Assembly: GCF_048771995.1 (NCBI RefSeq)
Contig: NC_133034.1
Coordinates: 1,736,001 to 1,800,000, forward strand
Reading direction: 5' to 3'
Source of the DNA: Taeniopygia guttata
Taxonomy: Eukaryota; Chordata; Aves; Passeriformes; Estrildidae
DNA length: 64,000 nt
Shown here: in pieces, positions 23,827-34,330 of the stretch
How positions within the stretch are numbered: position 1 is the first letter of the stretch
How the letters are laid out: each line of letters begins with the position of its first letter
Translations under genes and position numbers: made by a program
Notes under the pieces: generated by a model
Told to the model about the DNA's origin: nothing
The model's database searches: none
What the model saw: the letters and a program-made list of their open reading frames with translations, nothing else

Positions 23827-25319
23827 TTAGGAGCTGCCCGGTGGTGTTTCACAGACATTTGGATGGTTTAGGGATCTTTGGGACCATGGTTAGGAGCTGC
23901 CCAGTGGCGTTTCACAGACGTTTGGATGGTTTAGGGGCCTTTAGGAACATGGTTAGGAGCTGCCCAGTGGAGTTTCACAGATGTTTGGATGGTTTGGGGG
24001 CCTTTAGGAACATGGTTAGGAGCTGCCCGGTGGAGTTTCACAGATGTTTGGATGGTTTAGGGATCTTTGGGAGCATGGTTAGGAGCTGCCCAGTGGAGTT
24101 TCACAGACATTTGGATGGTTTAGGGATCTTTGGGACCATGGTTAGGAGCTGCCCAGTGGTGTTTCACAGACATTTGGATGGTTTAGGGATCTTTGGGACC
24201 ATGGTTAGGAGCTGCCCAGTGGAGTTTCACAGACATTTGGATGGTTTAGGGATCTTTGGGAGCATGGTTAGGAGCTGCCCAGTGGAGTTTCACAGACGTT
24301 TGGATGTTTTGGGGCCTTTAGGAACATGGTTAGGAGCTGCCCAGTGGAGTTTCACAGACATTTGGATGGTTTAGGGATCTTTGGGACCATGGTTAGGAGC
24401 TGCCCAGTGGAGTTTCACAGACATTTGGATGGTTTAGGGATCTTTGGGACTATGGTTAGGAGCTGCCCAGTGGAGTTTCACAGATGTTTGGATGGTTTTG
24501 GGGCCTTTAGGAGAATGGTTAGGAGCTGCCCAGTGGAGTTTCGCAGACGTTTGGATGGTTTAGGGATCTTTGGGACCATGGTTAGGAGCTGCCCAGTGGA
24601 GTTTCACAGATGTTTGGATGGTTTTGGGGCCTTTAGGAACATGGTTAGGAGCTGCCCAGTGGAGTTTCACAGACATTTGGATGGTTTTGGGGCCTTTAGG
24701 AGAATGGTTAGGAGCTGCCCAGTGGAGTTTCACAGACATTTGGATGGTTTAGGGATCTTTGGGAGCATGGTTAGGAGCTGCCCAGTGGAGTTTCACAGAC
24801 ATTTGGATGGTTTAGGGATCTTTGGGACCATGGTTAGGAGCTGCCCAGTGGAGTTTCACAGACATTTGGATGGTTTAGGGATCTTTGGGACTATGGTTAG
24901 GAGCTGCCCAGTGGAGTTTCACAGACGTTTGGATGGTTTAGGGATCTTTGGGACCATGGTTAGGAGCTGCCCAGTGGAGTTTCACAGATGTTTGGATGGT
25001 TTAGGGATCTTTGGGACCATGGTTAGGAGCTGCCCAGTGGAGTTTCACAGACATTTGGATGGTTTAGGGATCTTTGGGACTATGGTTAGGAGCTGCCCAG
25101 TGGAGTTTCACAGACGTTTGGATGGTTTAGGGATCTTTGGGACCATGGTTAGGAGCTGCCCAGTGGAGTTTCACAGACATTTGGATGGTTTTGGGGCCTT
25201 TAGGAACATGGTTAGGAGCTGCCCGGTGGTGTTTCACAGACATTTGGATGGTTTTGGGGCCTTTGGGAGCATGGTTAGGAGCTGCCCAGTGGTGTTTCAC
25301 AGACATTTGGATGGTTTTT
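23827..25319 (+). repeat. 63-bp minisatellite, about 24 copies
   Basis: Nearly equal-length units beginning 'ttaggagctgcccagtgg' are repeated for 1.49 kb. Two unit types alternate: A ends 'tttagggatctttgggacc' and B ends 'ttggggcctttaggaac'. As 63 is 21 codons, one frame stays open over the array (RSCPVEFHRHLDGLGIFGTMV per unit), broken once near 24310 where a unit is one base short. Differences between units mostly change the amino acid (His/Arg/Cys, Glu/Val/Ala), and many are CG to TG or CA changes, so mutation rather than protein selection explains them. Not a gene. Confidence 0.95.
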
Positions 25320-25424
25320 GCTGCCCACTGGCTACAGCAGTTGCAATCCCACCTCTGTGAGCCAGCTGACAGGAGCCAGACTGACTCCCTCAAGATTTGT
25401 CTCGTTAATTCTTGTCTTCGGAGC

Positions 25425-26719
25425 TGTCATAGTTTGGCACTTGCCAAATGCCAATTGCCATCCCACAAGGGCTGCTCACTCACCCTCCCCTGCCACAGCA
25501 GGGCAGAGGAGAGGAAAATTTAACAAAGGGTTTCTAAGTTGAGATAAGGATTGGGTGAAAACACTCCAAGGGCAAAACAGGCTCATCTTAGAGATACAAA
25601 GTGAGTTTATTACCAACAAAATTAGAGGAGGATGATAAGAAGTAAAGTAAGCCCTTAAAACACCTCTTCTTCTCCCAACCCCTCCCTTCTTCCCACCAAC
25701 CATAGGTAGACAGGACATGGGGATTTTGGTCAGTTCATCACCGAGATTTTCTTCCTCTGCTCTGGAAAAGGAATCCTTCCTCTGTGAGGCTGTGAGGTCC
25801 CTCCCACAGGAGACAGTTCTCCGTGAACTTCTCCAGAGTTGGATCCACTCTCATGAGCAGCAGTTCTCCCAAAATTCCTGTTATGTGAGTCCCTCCCATG
25901 GGAGACAGTCCTCCCAAAACTGCTGCAGTGTGGGTCACTCATCCATGGGGTGCAGTCCTCCAAGGACAGGCTGCTCCAGCCAGGGAACAGGGCCCCCTCT
26001 CCATTGAGTCTTCCACTGGATCACAGCCTCCTCCAGGCACCCACCCGCTCCGGTGTGGGCACTTCTGCCATGGGCTGTAGGGGAATCTCTGAATCCCCCA
26101 TGGATCCCCATGGGCTGTGTGTGCATCTGTGCATGCCCTGTGGATCTCTGCATCCCCCATGGATCCCCATGGGCTGTGGGTGGATTTCTGTATCCCCTGT
26201 GGATCTCTGCATCCCCCATGGATCCCCATGGAGTGTGGGTGGATTTTTGTATCCCCTGTGGATCTCTGCATCCCCCATGGATCCCCATGGGCTGTGGGTG
26301 GATCTCTGCATCCCCCACGAGTCTCTGCATCCCCTGTGGGATGGTCTCACCACAACTGCAGAGGAATCTCTGCTTTGGCCCCTGGAGTACCTCCTGCCGC
26401 TCCTTCTCCTCCTTCGCCACTGATCTTGGTGTCTCCCTGTCATTTCCCTCACATGTTCTCACCTTCTCCTCTTCTCTGGCTAGAAAAAGCTGTGTCTCCC
26501 TTTATATTGATTTTCTTCTTAAATCTGTTACCACAGAGGCGTTACCAACCTCTGTCATTGGCCCAGCCTTGGCCAGCAGTGTGTCCATCCTCAGAGCCAG
26601 CAGGGACTGGCTCTGCCAGACATGGTGGTAGCTTCCAGCAGCTTCTCACAGGAGCCACTTCTGTGGACTGACCCCCTGCTACCAAAAACCAGGCCCTGCA
26701 AAACCTCTCAAAGGTGACA
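25425..26719 (-). mobile_element. Long solo LTR-like fossil with nested tandem repeat
   Basis: About 1.3 kb of endogenous-retrovirus LTR in minus orientation. It begins at 26719 (TGTCACC...ttttgcagggcctgg), has a TATA-like tttaagaaga motif, AATAAA at 25606-25611 and ends ...gccaaactatgaca at 25425. The layout matches a long LTR type I know from songbird genomes (ERVL-like, subfamily not named). The flanks GGAGC and GCAGC could be a 5-bp target duplication with one mismatch. No internal viral genes adjoin it. Moderately old. A 59-bp tandem array lies inside. Confidence 0.75.
26096..26340 (+). repeat. 59-bp tandem repeat nested in the LTR, about 4 copies
   Basis: Units of 59 bp share 'atggatccccatggg' and 'tgtatcccctgtggatctc'. 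The array is confined to the LTR, so it expanded inside that element, before or after its insertion here. Confidence 0.85.
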
Positions 26720-27779
26720 GCAGCAGATGGGGAACCGGCTGTGGGCTCACTGATGGCAGGCGTAGGTCACAGGGGAAGATATGCTTGTGGGCAGGAAAGA
26801 CTCCCCCACACTGTCTGACAGAACACTGAGTATTGCTGGGGCAGCACTCAACGTCATTTTGGGGGGGTTTTAGCATTCAGAAAGAAAAAATGGCCCATTC
26901 TAGACAGTATTTATCCACTTCCTCTCTCCCCTGACTTTTCTAGGCTGCTGACTTGTGGGAAAACACATTTCCGTGATGGAAATGTTAGGGGTGTCAGTGT
27001 GGGCAGGCTGTGGAAGCCAGCTGGGTTCAGCTGGGGGTACTCTGAGCCTGAGCTGTGGTGGCCCTGGGGGTTGGCCACAACACAAACCAGGGCAGTGCGA
27101 GGGTGGCGAATGCCAGGGCAGCAGTGAAAGGGCTTTCAGTGCGTGGGAGAGGCAGGGATGGCTCTTCTGAGGAGCTGTCTCTGGGCCAGGGCTCAGCAGG
27201 GCAGCTGCAGGGGAGCTGGTAGGAGGACTCAGCTCTGAAATCTGGACTTTGTGCCTTTATGGCATTGGACAAGTGTTGCTTTCATCCCAAAAGTGTTCCT
27301 TCACACCTGTCTGACCTGTTGAGCTGAAGGGGAAGGAGATCAGGACATCCAAGGCTATTTTGTAGGGACAAGTGCTTAATAATATGCCCGAACCATCTGA
27401 ACAACCACCCAACCCAGGCTGCCAAAGGAATGGGATGAATATAAACTGGATTAATTTAAAAATTGAAACAATTTGAAATACACAATGAGGTATAATATGA
27501 TATATACATTGTACATGTTGGCAAGAAGGATCAGTAGATTTTAGCTGCAGAAGGAACTAAAAGAGGTACACGGCTCACCTGTCTTCCTGTAACAGTAACA
27601 AGTAGGTGCTGGAGGGTGGAATTGAGGCATGTTAACAACAACTGATTAAACACACATTTTTACACATCTCTTGACCAATTCTTTAATGGAAACATAGAGG
27701 ATAAATTTCTAAACCTAAAGAACTTGCTAGAGAAAAAGAGCAAAACTTATCCCAATAGCCCTGCAGCTGTATTTCCACT
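26720..27779. other. Spacer or 3' flank of GPR35-like copy 3
   Basis: About 1 kb between the LTR and the stop codon of copy 3. The proximal, AT-rich part (27.3-27.78 kb) is probably 3' UTR. An ATTAAA-type signal may lie near 27682, but nothing decisive is visible. Confidence 0.4.
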
Positions 27780-28751
27780 TTATGTTGCACATGTTGGATT
27801 TTGTTCCCCTTTTTCCTTTAGCATGTCTGTAACTGCAAGGGGTGGGGTTGCCTCTGGTTTTTGAGTGCTGGCTTTGGGATGTAGAAAGGCTTCCTGGAAC
27901 TCCCTAGTGACAAAGTAGTAGCAGACACTATCGAGGCAGCAGTTGGACGTGGCAATGCACCTCATCATGGAGGAGAAGTTCTTCATGACACAGAGCAGGA
28001 AACAGGTAGATCCAACGCTCTCCAAGATGAACCTGGCAAGTAGCCCAATGTAGGCTGGCATAAAACATATCAGAAATACAATCAGATTTGCATAAATAAT
28101 GTGTACGGCTTTCTGGATCGATTTCTCCTCTGGTGAATTCGTGTTCAGATGTTTCTTGAGGTTCCTGATGACTTCTGTGGAGCAGAAGGTCAAGATTGCT
28201 AATGGGAGAGTGAAAACAAAGCAAATGGCCAGCAGGCTGAGAGCAGCAGGCGTGGGGATGTAGGTCTGGGAGCAGAGAGCTGCATGTTTGTGCCAGAGCT
28301 GGATGGTGGCACTGACTATCACCAAGACCCACAGGAGCCCACAGAGGAGGCCAGCCTTTGATGGGGACCTGAAGGTCTTGGCTTTCAAAGGGTGCTTTAT
28401 GGCAATGTATCGATCAATGGAGATGAATGAAATTATGTAGATGCTCACTAACATGTTGATAAAATACATTGTCTCTGTAAACTGGCAGAGCTCCCCTCGG
28501 GCTGACTTATTCCAGAGCAAATAAACCATGGAAGGCAAGGTGCAGATGACAGAGAAATCTGCAAAGACTAAATTCATTACATACACCCTGGTTTCTGTCC
28601 ACTTCTTCATCTTGCAGGAGAACACCCAGAAGGCAAGGACATTAAATAGTGCTCCAAAAAAGAAAATTAGGCTATACAGAGCAAATTCAATGAGGCGAAC
28701 ATGGGGATGCAGTTCTAGACTTGTGGTGCTGCAGTTGTTGGACACATTCAT
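27780..28751 (-). CDS. GPR35: GPR35-like G-protein coupled receptor, copy 3 (ligand arginine replaced)
   Basis: An intact 323-residue class A GPCR. Glycosylation sites lie at N2 and N6, WTETR at 51-55, the TM2 aspartate at D65, the extracellular cysteine pair at C89 and C160, DRY at 113-115, and NCCLDSVCYY in TM7 (270-279). The stretch PLKAKTFRSPSKAG..LLWVLVIVS after DRY closely follows the GPR35 pattern. TM3 reads YFINMLVS, with M100 at the acid-binding arginine position, as in copy 2. The TM6 arginine (LLARF, R240) is kept. The C-terminal tail is longer than in copies 1 and 2. The ATG follows a good acceptor (cctatttcag) 38 bases upstream. It is the most upstream gene of the array in transcription order and the most divergent by eye. 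There is no sign of decay. Confidence 0.92.
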   Translation of the reverse strand: MNVSNNCSTTSLELHPHVRLIEFALYSLIFFFGALFNVLAFWVFSCKMKKWTETRVYVMNLVFADFSVICTLPSMVYLLWNKSARGELCQFTETMYFINMLVSIYIISFISIDRYIAIKHPLKAKTFRSPSKAGLLCGLLWVLVIVSATIQLWHKHAALCSQTYIPTPAALSLLAICFVFTLPLAILTFCSTEVIRNLKKHLNTNSPEEKSIQKAVHIIYANLIVFLICFMPAYIGLLARFILESVGSTCFLLCVMKNFSSMMRCIATSNCCLDSVCYYFVTREFQEAFLHPKASTQKPEATPPLAVTDMLKEKGEQNPTCAT

Positions 28752-28787
28752 TGTCCTGAGTTACAGATGTTGTACAATGTTCTGAGA

Positions 28788-28800
28788 CCTGAAATAGGAA
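28788..28800 (-). promoter_or_regulatory. Splice acceptor upstream of GPR35-like copy 3
   Basis: The minus strand reads ttcctatttcag/gtctca, with the exon beginning at 28788, 37 bases before the ATG. It implies an upstream non-coding exon that I could not locate. Confidence 0.6.
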
Positions 28801-31800
28801 AAGACGTGGTATGACCTCTTAAGTACATATGTCCTTTGTTAAAAATGTGAATTTGTGCTTTACAGAGCTGTCTTTCTCAGTCAGCCTGAGCCTTTGGCAT
28901 CCTTTGTCAAGCTTTGTTCACGTTCACTCAGTTTATGAGTGTCTCAGGGTACATTTCCAGCAGGACGTGGCAGACAGCCTTTATTAAATAGGGAGACCTT
29001 GAAGTGTGTGAGGGCAGGAGGCAACAAGACACTCAGAAGAGCCCCCATAGGTACTGGGCACATCCTGTGACAATGTGAACACCAATTCCTTAAGCCAGCC
29101 TGTGCAGATGATGTAAAATTACCCTTAGCTTGGTGTTTGAGCTAGGGAGGGATTGCAGCAAAACTGAAGCCCAGCACAACCCACGAGCAAAAGCTCTTCT
29201 GTCAGTTCTACTGCTTTTGAATTCAGATCGGGGGAAAGGGCTGGGAGTGCATAGCAGACGTCACTTGAGAGAAATCCTCATACTCTGGCTCTAATTGGGA
29301 AGGTTTCTGAGCCTTTGCACCACCTTGTGAACCTGGAGCTCCTTCATTCCTGCTCCCCCAAGGAAACCCTAAGGGAGAGAGCGAGGTATGCTGCTCTCCA
29401 CTTCGCCAGGAGGGGAATGGGGGATGGAAGGATTAACCTGATTTTAAGCCTTTGTTCCAGGAGAGAGTCTGCAAAGCAGGAGGCCACCTCTGGAAGAGGG
29501 AGCACCACTGCAGAACAAGGAGCTTGCTGTTAAGGGCTGGGTTAGATGGCTCCTGCTCCAGGCAGGCAGCCAGCCACCCTCAGAAATCCATGCTGTGAGT
29601 AGTAGCTGTCGAGCTTCTGTCACACTGGCTGCAAGATGCTTTGCAAGAATATTAGTTGTGTGAAGAGTGTGAGTTCATGGGCTGATAAAAATCATCTTTC
29701 AGCAGACCCCTTCCTGTGCAAAGTGGTTTCATGTGACAAGAATATGGAAAAATTCTCTGAACCAGCGATTCTCAGTATCCGTCACTTCTGCTTGCATCTA
29801 AATTCACTTCAGATAAAAACAAGCAAACAAAAAAAAACCCCTTTTAAAGTAAAGTAAGTTTTTCACAGAGTGAAGTGAGGAGGGATCTGGTGAAATCTCG
29901 TCGCTTTCAGAGAGCTGGGAAGGGACACCACCTCTGCCTGGTTAAGCAGTAATGTGCCTCCACCAGCAATGCAGACCTTGTGGCCAATGGGTGAGGGCAC
30001 TGCCTGCAAATCAGAATTCAGTTCTGAAGTGACTGAAAAATATATGAATAACTCAGTTTCTGGAGGGACGTGTAAGTGTCTTGGACAGCAGCAGAGACTA
30101 ATGTGATTGTGGCACAGTTCTTGAAAGCTCAGGCCTGGCTTTCCCAGCAGAGGCTTGCTGCTCACTGCCTGTACCCTGCAGAGGAGGGGATGCTTGTCCC
30201 CTGAGGAAAACCTCTCTGCACTATGGACAGCAGGGAACAGGAGCAGCAGGGAACTGGCACTGCTTTTGGCATGAGGCAGAATTCTGACAGCTGCACTGGT
30301 GCCCAGGTTTCTTTTCACTGTCGTGGGATGCAGTGCCAGCAGCAATGCTGCTCTGCAGTGCATGCAGCAGCCTCTGTAGAGGTGCAGCACAGGCAAACCA
30401 TAGTGCTGGGCTCTGCAGCACCAAAGGGCTCTGGCCAGCACTGCCTCTGGAGCTGGAGACCTGTCCCAGTGCATTTCCCAGCAGCAGGGCTCACAGGAGC
30501 TCCAGGCCACAAGGCAGTCCAGAGGCTGAGAGGAGGATGGAGGAAATGAGTAGAGGGTTTTAAAGAGGCCAAAAAACACTGACAGGGTATGAATGAGCAA
30601 AAAAAAATCTTTAAAGAGATGCAGATTGACCAGCTAGCATATCCTGTGGCTGCTGGAAATGCTTCATGTGGGGTAGATGAAATGCCTGCAGCATCAGAGG
30701 GGCTAGGCAATGACTTAGAGCTGTGACAAAAGGATGGAGACAGCTGTGAAACAGCATCTTGGTGCTGCTGCAAGACCAGCAATGGGCTGGGCTCAACAAA
30801 CAAGGACACCAGGGTGTCCTGCTGTCCCTGCCATAGGCTGGGGAGAGCTGGTCAGCAGCTGTCCCCCAGCACAGAAGCTGGTGACCATCTGGGGAGGAAG
30901 GACCAGGCTGGACTTGCTTCCTCCAGCAGCTCAAGAAGCAGGAGGCTTCTGCCAGACCCTGAACAGAGAGGCTGGAGGAAGAGATGCAAGGCAGAAGCTG
31001 AAGGCACAGGGAATGTTGCAGCAGTATTGTAGTGGCTGCATACAGTATTTTTCCAGTGGGGAAGCAGCTGCACTGAAGGGGGAGTCTTGCATGGAAAATC
31101 CTCTTCCTTCCTTCTGGGGAGAGCTCCAAAGTGGGCAGGCACCAAGAGCTGAAGGGTGAATATGGTGGGTGAAGTAAAGGGTGTATATGATGGGTGAAGT
31201 GGCTAAGAACAGCATGGGAACCCTGGTGCATGAGGGAAGGAACCTGGAACTGAGCAGAGGGAGAGCAAGAAGGAAAATGGGGGTGAAGTCAGGTACAGCA
31301 CAGCACCTTGTGTATTAGCTGCCCTCAGGCCTGCCACTTCCATGGCAACAGCCCTGACTGTCACCAACAGTCCTATGAATGGAATGGGTGGCTCTCAGCA
31401 AATACTCAGTGAAGATGCAGCACAGGTGTGAGAACAGACCTGGGCAGGGCAGTACCTCCCCGAGATTTTAATGTACCCACAGCACTGCTGGCCTGCCCTG
31501 GGCAGGCATGGCTAGAAAGAGTGAGCAGCAAACTGTCCCCATGGCAGAGGAGACCCAGGTGAGGGCCCTGCCATGGTGCTGAAGTGAGGAGCTTTTCCTC
31601 TTTGTTTCCAAATAGCATAAAGAAATCTGCAAACTGCCTGCTCCAGCCTCGCTGCTGTTGTTCACATCTCTCTCAAATCCAAGGATCTAAGGCACAGCAG
31701 TTTGTTCTCGTCTTTTTTGAAACTTGTGTTCTTTCAGGCTCGTCTATCACTGCATCCCTTGAAAATTGTAATGTGGTCACCCTAACCGTGATCTGCTTTG

Positions 31801-33724
31801 ATAGATGCTAGAAGGGGTTCTCTTAGACAAAAAACAAATCTCTTAGAATCACTCATTTCCCATATGGGGATGAATTAACTTCCAGTTCTCAGCTACTGTG
31901 ATATCCCAGGGAAAGTACCCAAAGAATACCTTGGAGTAAGGACAGAAACTGAAAGGCTCAGAGATCACAACCTACCCCATGGACTCCTGCCTCGCAGGGC
32001 CCTCGCTGCCCAGCAAAAACCATACTCAAAGCCTCCTCTGCCTCCCCCCAGGCACAGCAGGACCCTCAGCCAGCAAGAGAGGAGGAAAAAAGCGATGTTA
32101 CCTGCAGATTTAACGTGACAAAGTCAGCAGCAGGTGCCACCCGAGGCAGGGCACGCGGGCTCTGTGCAGCCACACGGCCCAGGCAGGGCGAGCGGGGCTG
32201 GGCACGGGATGCCTGTGCAGGGCAGGGGCCTGGCACCAGCAGCTCCCTGGTACTTGAGGGTTTCCATAGCACCTCCTCCTCCTGTGTAAGAGCAGATTTC
32301 ACATCAGTTAGGTTTCGAATGCCAACCTTCTGGCCAAATCAATGGTGGCACTGCTTTGAGCTCTAGTGCCTCCCTGCTCTGCAGTTTCTGAAAGGGTGTG
32401 TTCTATGGCCAAGAGAGATGTTCAGCAAGTGGGGATTTGAAATGCTCACTAGTGCTGAAGTCTAAGCTAAGTAAAGCCAGGACAGTGGCCTGGTCTGGAT
32501 GGCCCCATGCAGCCAGAGGTACACCTGAGTGTGGAATTGAGTCGTGCTTGCACAGCTCTGGACCTGGAGGTGGGCATAGGGAGCAGATTGGCATGTAGTG
32601 TAGGAAAGCCTCCCCAGCCCTCCTCAAAGGCTGCATCAAATGGTGCCTTGGGCTGGGTTTGGTGCCTGGGGCATGGATGGAGCAGGAGAGGATCACGATG
32701 GGACCAGCATTAGGTCTCTGGCCTGCAGCCTTGTTTGAGCACAGGTACAGCCAAACCATTGGGGAGTTTCAGCTGGCACCTAAACCAAGGCCTCAGCATC
32801 TCACACGGGTGACAAAGAGCCTCACGTGTCAAACTCTGCATTGACAGAAGTGGAGGGGGCAGGCAGAGCTGTAAGCCCCAAAGGGCTCAGTAATGGGTTG
32901 TTAATTGGTGTCAGTAATCAGCTGCTAGTGGGAACTGCTTCACTTGCACGCTCAGCCTTTTACCTGGCCAGCACTGCACTGCTGTGCTGCAGGGATGCAC
33001 GGGTGGTTGGCTGCCCTTCCATCAGCACAATGGGTGCTGGCCTGGCTGGGGGAGCTGGCAGAGAAGGGAGAAGCTGGCTGGAGCTGGGGCTCTCGGGCAC
33101 AGCCGAGGTGAGTGAAGGGTGGCAGGGTGCCCGCAGGTCCCTGGCAGCAGCGCTGGGCAGCACCAGGCAAAGGAAGCGCTGCAGCACAGCTGCAAACGGG
33201 GCTGTGCAGGCGGAGCTCCAGGCACGGCATCCTGTAGATAAGGTCACTTTGCCCCGCCACAAGGCTTCTGCAGCTCGCTGCCATCCCATCACCACAGAGA
33301 TGTGCGTGCTGAGCACAGCAAACAGGCAAACAGGCATCCAAAGTCCTGGGCGTGCCTGTCACAGGAGGAACAGCCAGTGTGCAAGGCAGGAGCCACGGCA
33401 GGTATCTCAGAACCACAGGCTGATAAGACCCTCAGATAGCATCTGGCATTTATAAGGTGCTGTGGAGGAGGGGGCCAGGGAAGCAGGGTGACATGAAATG
33501 CTGCAGTGGCACTTTGGGTCACAGTAAGAGGGACAGGAGGGTCACTGCAGATCTCCAGGGACAGGAAAGACCTGTGTGAAGAGAGCCACAAAGCAAAGGT
33601 GGCGGGAGCTGTTTCCCCGTGGGAGCTGCAGCTGCATTCCTGATCTGATGCTGTGACTTATTTTTGAGTTCGAGCCCACGGTGATAGCCTTGTTCACAAC
33701 CACTGAGCCTGGAAGGAACCTCCT
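28801..33724. other. Intergenic or upstream region of copy 3, no gene recognised
   Basis: About 4.9 kb that presumably holds the promoter and first exon of copy 3. It contains long but unconvincing open frames (29863-30600 and 30611-31231 on minus, 32826-33455 on plus), rich in Ser/Cys/Leu or Ala/Arg, with no motif. GC is raised near 32.1-32.3 and 33.1-33.3 kb. Confidence 0.4.
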
Positions 33725-34330
33725 TCCACCAAAAGGAACTTTCCACCAACCCTTTGCTCAGAGCCATTGTCTGAGGCCATGTCCAGTTCGGTTTTCAATA
33801 GTTTGAAGGATATCTCCACACATTCTCTGGGCAACCTGTTCTAGTGCTTGATCATTCTGAGACTAAACTTTTTTTATATTTTAACAGACTTTGCTATATC
33901 TCAGTCTGTGCCTTTTGCCTCGTGCCCTCTCAGCAGTGTCAGGGAAAGAGCAGGAGGCAAAAGGCACAAACTGCAATATAGGAAAGTCTGTTTAAACATA
34001 AAAAATTTTACTCTCTGCCACTGGGTGTTTATACACATGGATCAGATCCTTGAGAGACTTCTCCCTGCTGAATAGTCCCAACTATTTCAGCCCCTCTGCA
34101 TACAAGAGATATTCCAGTCCCTTAATCCCACTCCAGTAAGTCCAGGTCTTTATTGTAGTGGGTACAGTCTCACCAGTGCTGGGCAGAGGGGCAGGATTCA
34201 CCTCCCCTGAGCTGCTGGCACTGATTCCCAAGCAGCCCCACTGCTGCTCCCTCTCTGCTGTCGTGGCACACTGCTGGCTCACCATCAGCTTCATTTCCTC
34301 CTGGAGCCCAGGTTCTCCTCTGCCAGGCTC
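33725..34330 (-). mobile_element. CR1 LINE fragment (antisense) containing an inverted duplication
   Basis: Antisense CR1 signatures: 'ctctgggcaacctgttc' near 33826, 'cagcccctctgcatac' near 34089, 'ttccagtcccttaatcc' near 34111, 'gtgctgggcagaggggcag' near 34176, then 'tcacactgctggctcacc'-like text. It is diverged and 5'-truncated. A near-perfect hairpin at 33869-34005 interrupts it: a CR1 segment is followed at once by its own inverted copy. Confidence 0.88.
33869..34005. repeat. Inverted repeat with about 52-bp arms inside CR1
   Basis: The left arm 33869-33921 and right arm 33954-34005 are reverse complements with a handful of mismatches. They share cores such as 'gaggcaaaaggcaca' and 'aaagtctgtt', and are separated by about 32 bp. 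The left arm follows normal CR1 order, so the right arm is the extra, inverted copy. Confidence 0.9.

Noticed and set aside
23827-25319. Resemblance to a CRISPR array
   Set aside because: Units are contiguous tandem copies without unique spacers, and the genome is a vertebrate.
23805-25360. Two frames of 189 and 344 codons with a 21-residue repeat, a possible novel repeat protein
   Set aside because: Differences between units are mainly amino-acid changing and CpG-driven, no start context or splice sites support it, and the length is explained by the 63-bp period.
29863-31231. Minus-strand frames of 245 and 206 codons upstream of receptor copy 3
   Set aside because: Cys/Ser/Leu-rich with no motif, overlapping open frames on the other strand; looks like chance in GC-balanced DNA.
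32826-33455. 209-codon plus frame
   Set aside because: Ala/Arg/Ser-rich, competing minus-strand frames over the same bases, no domain recognised.
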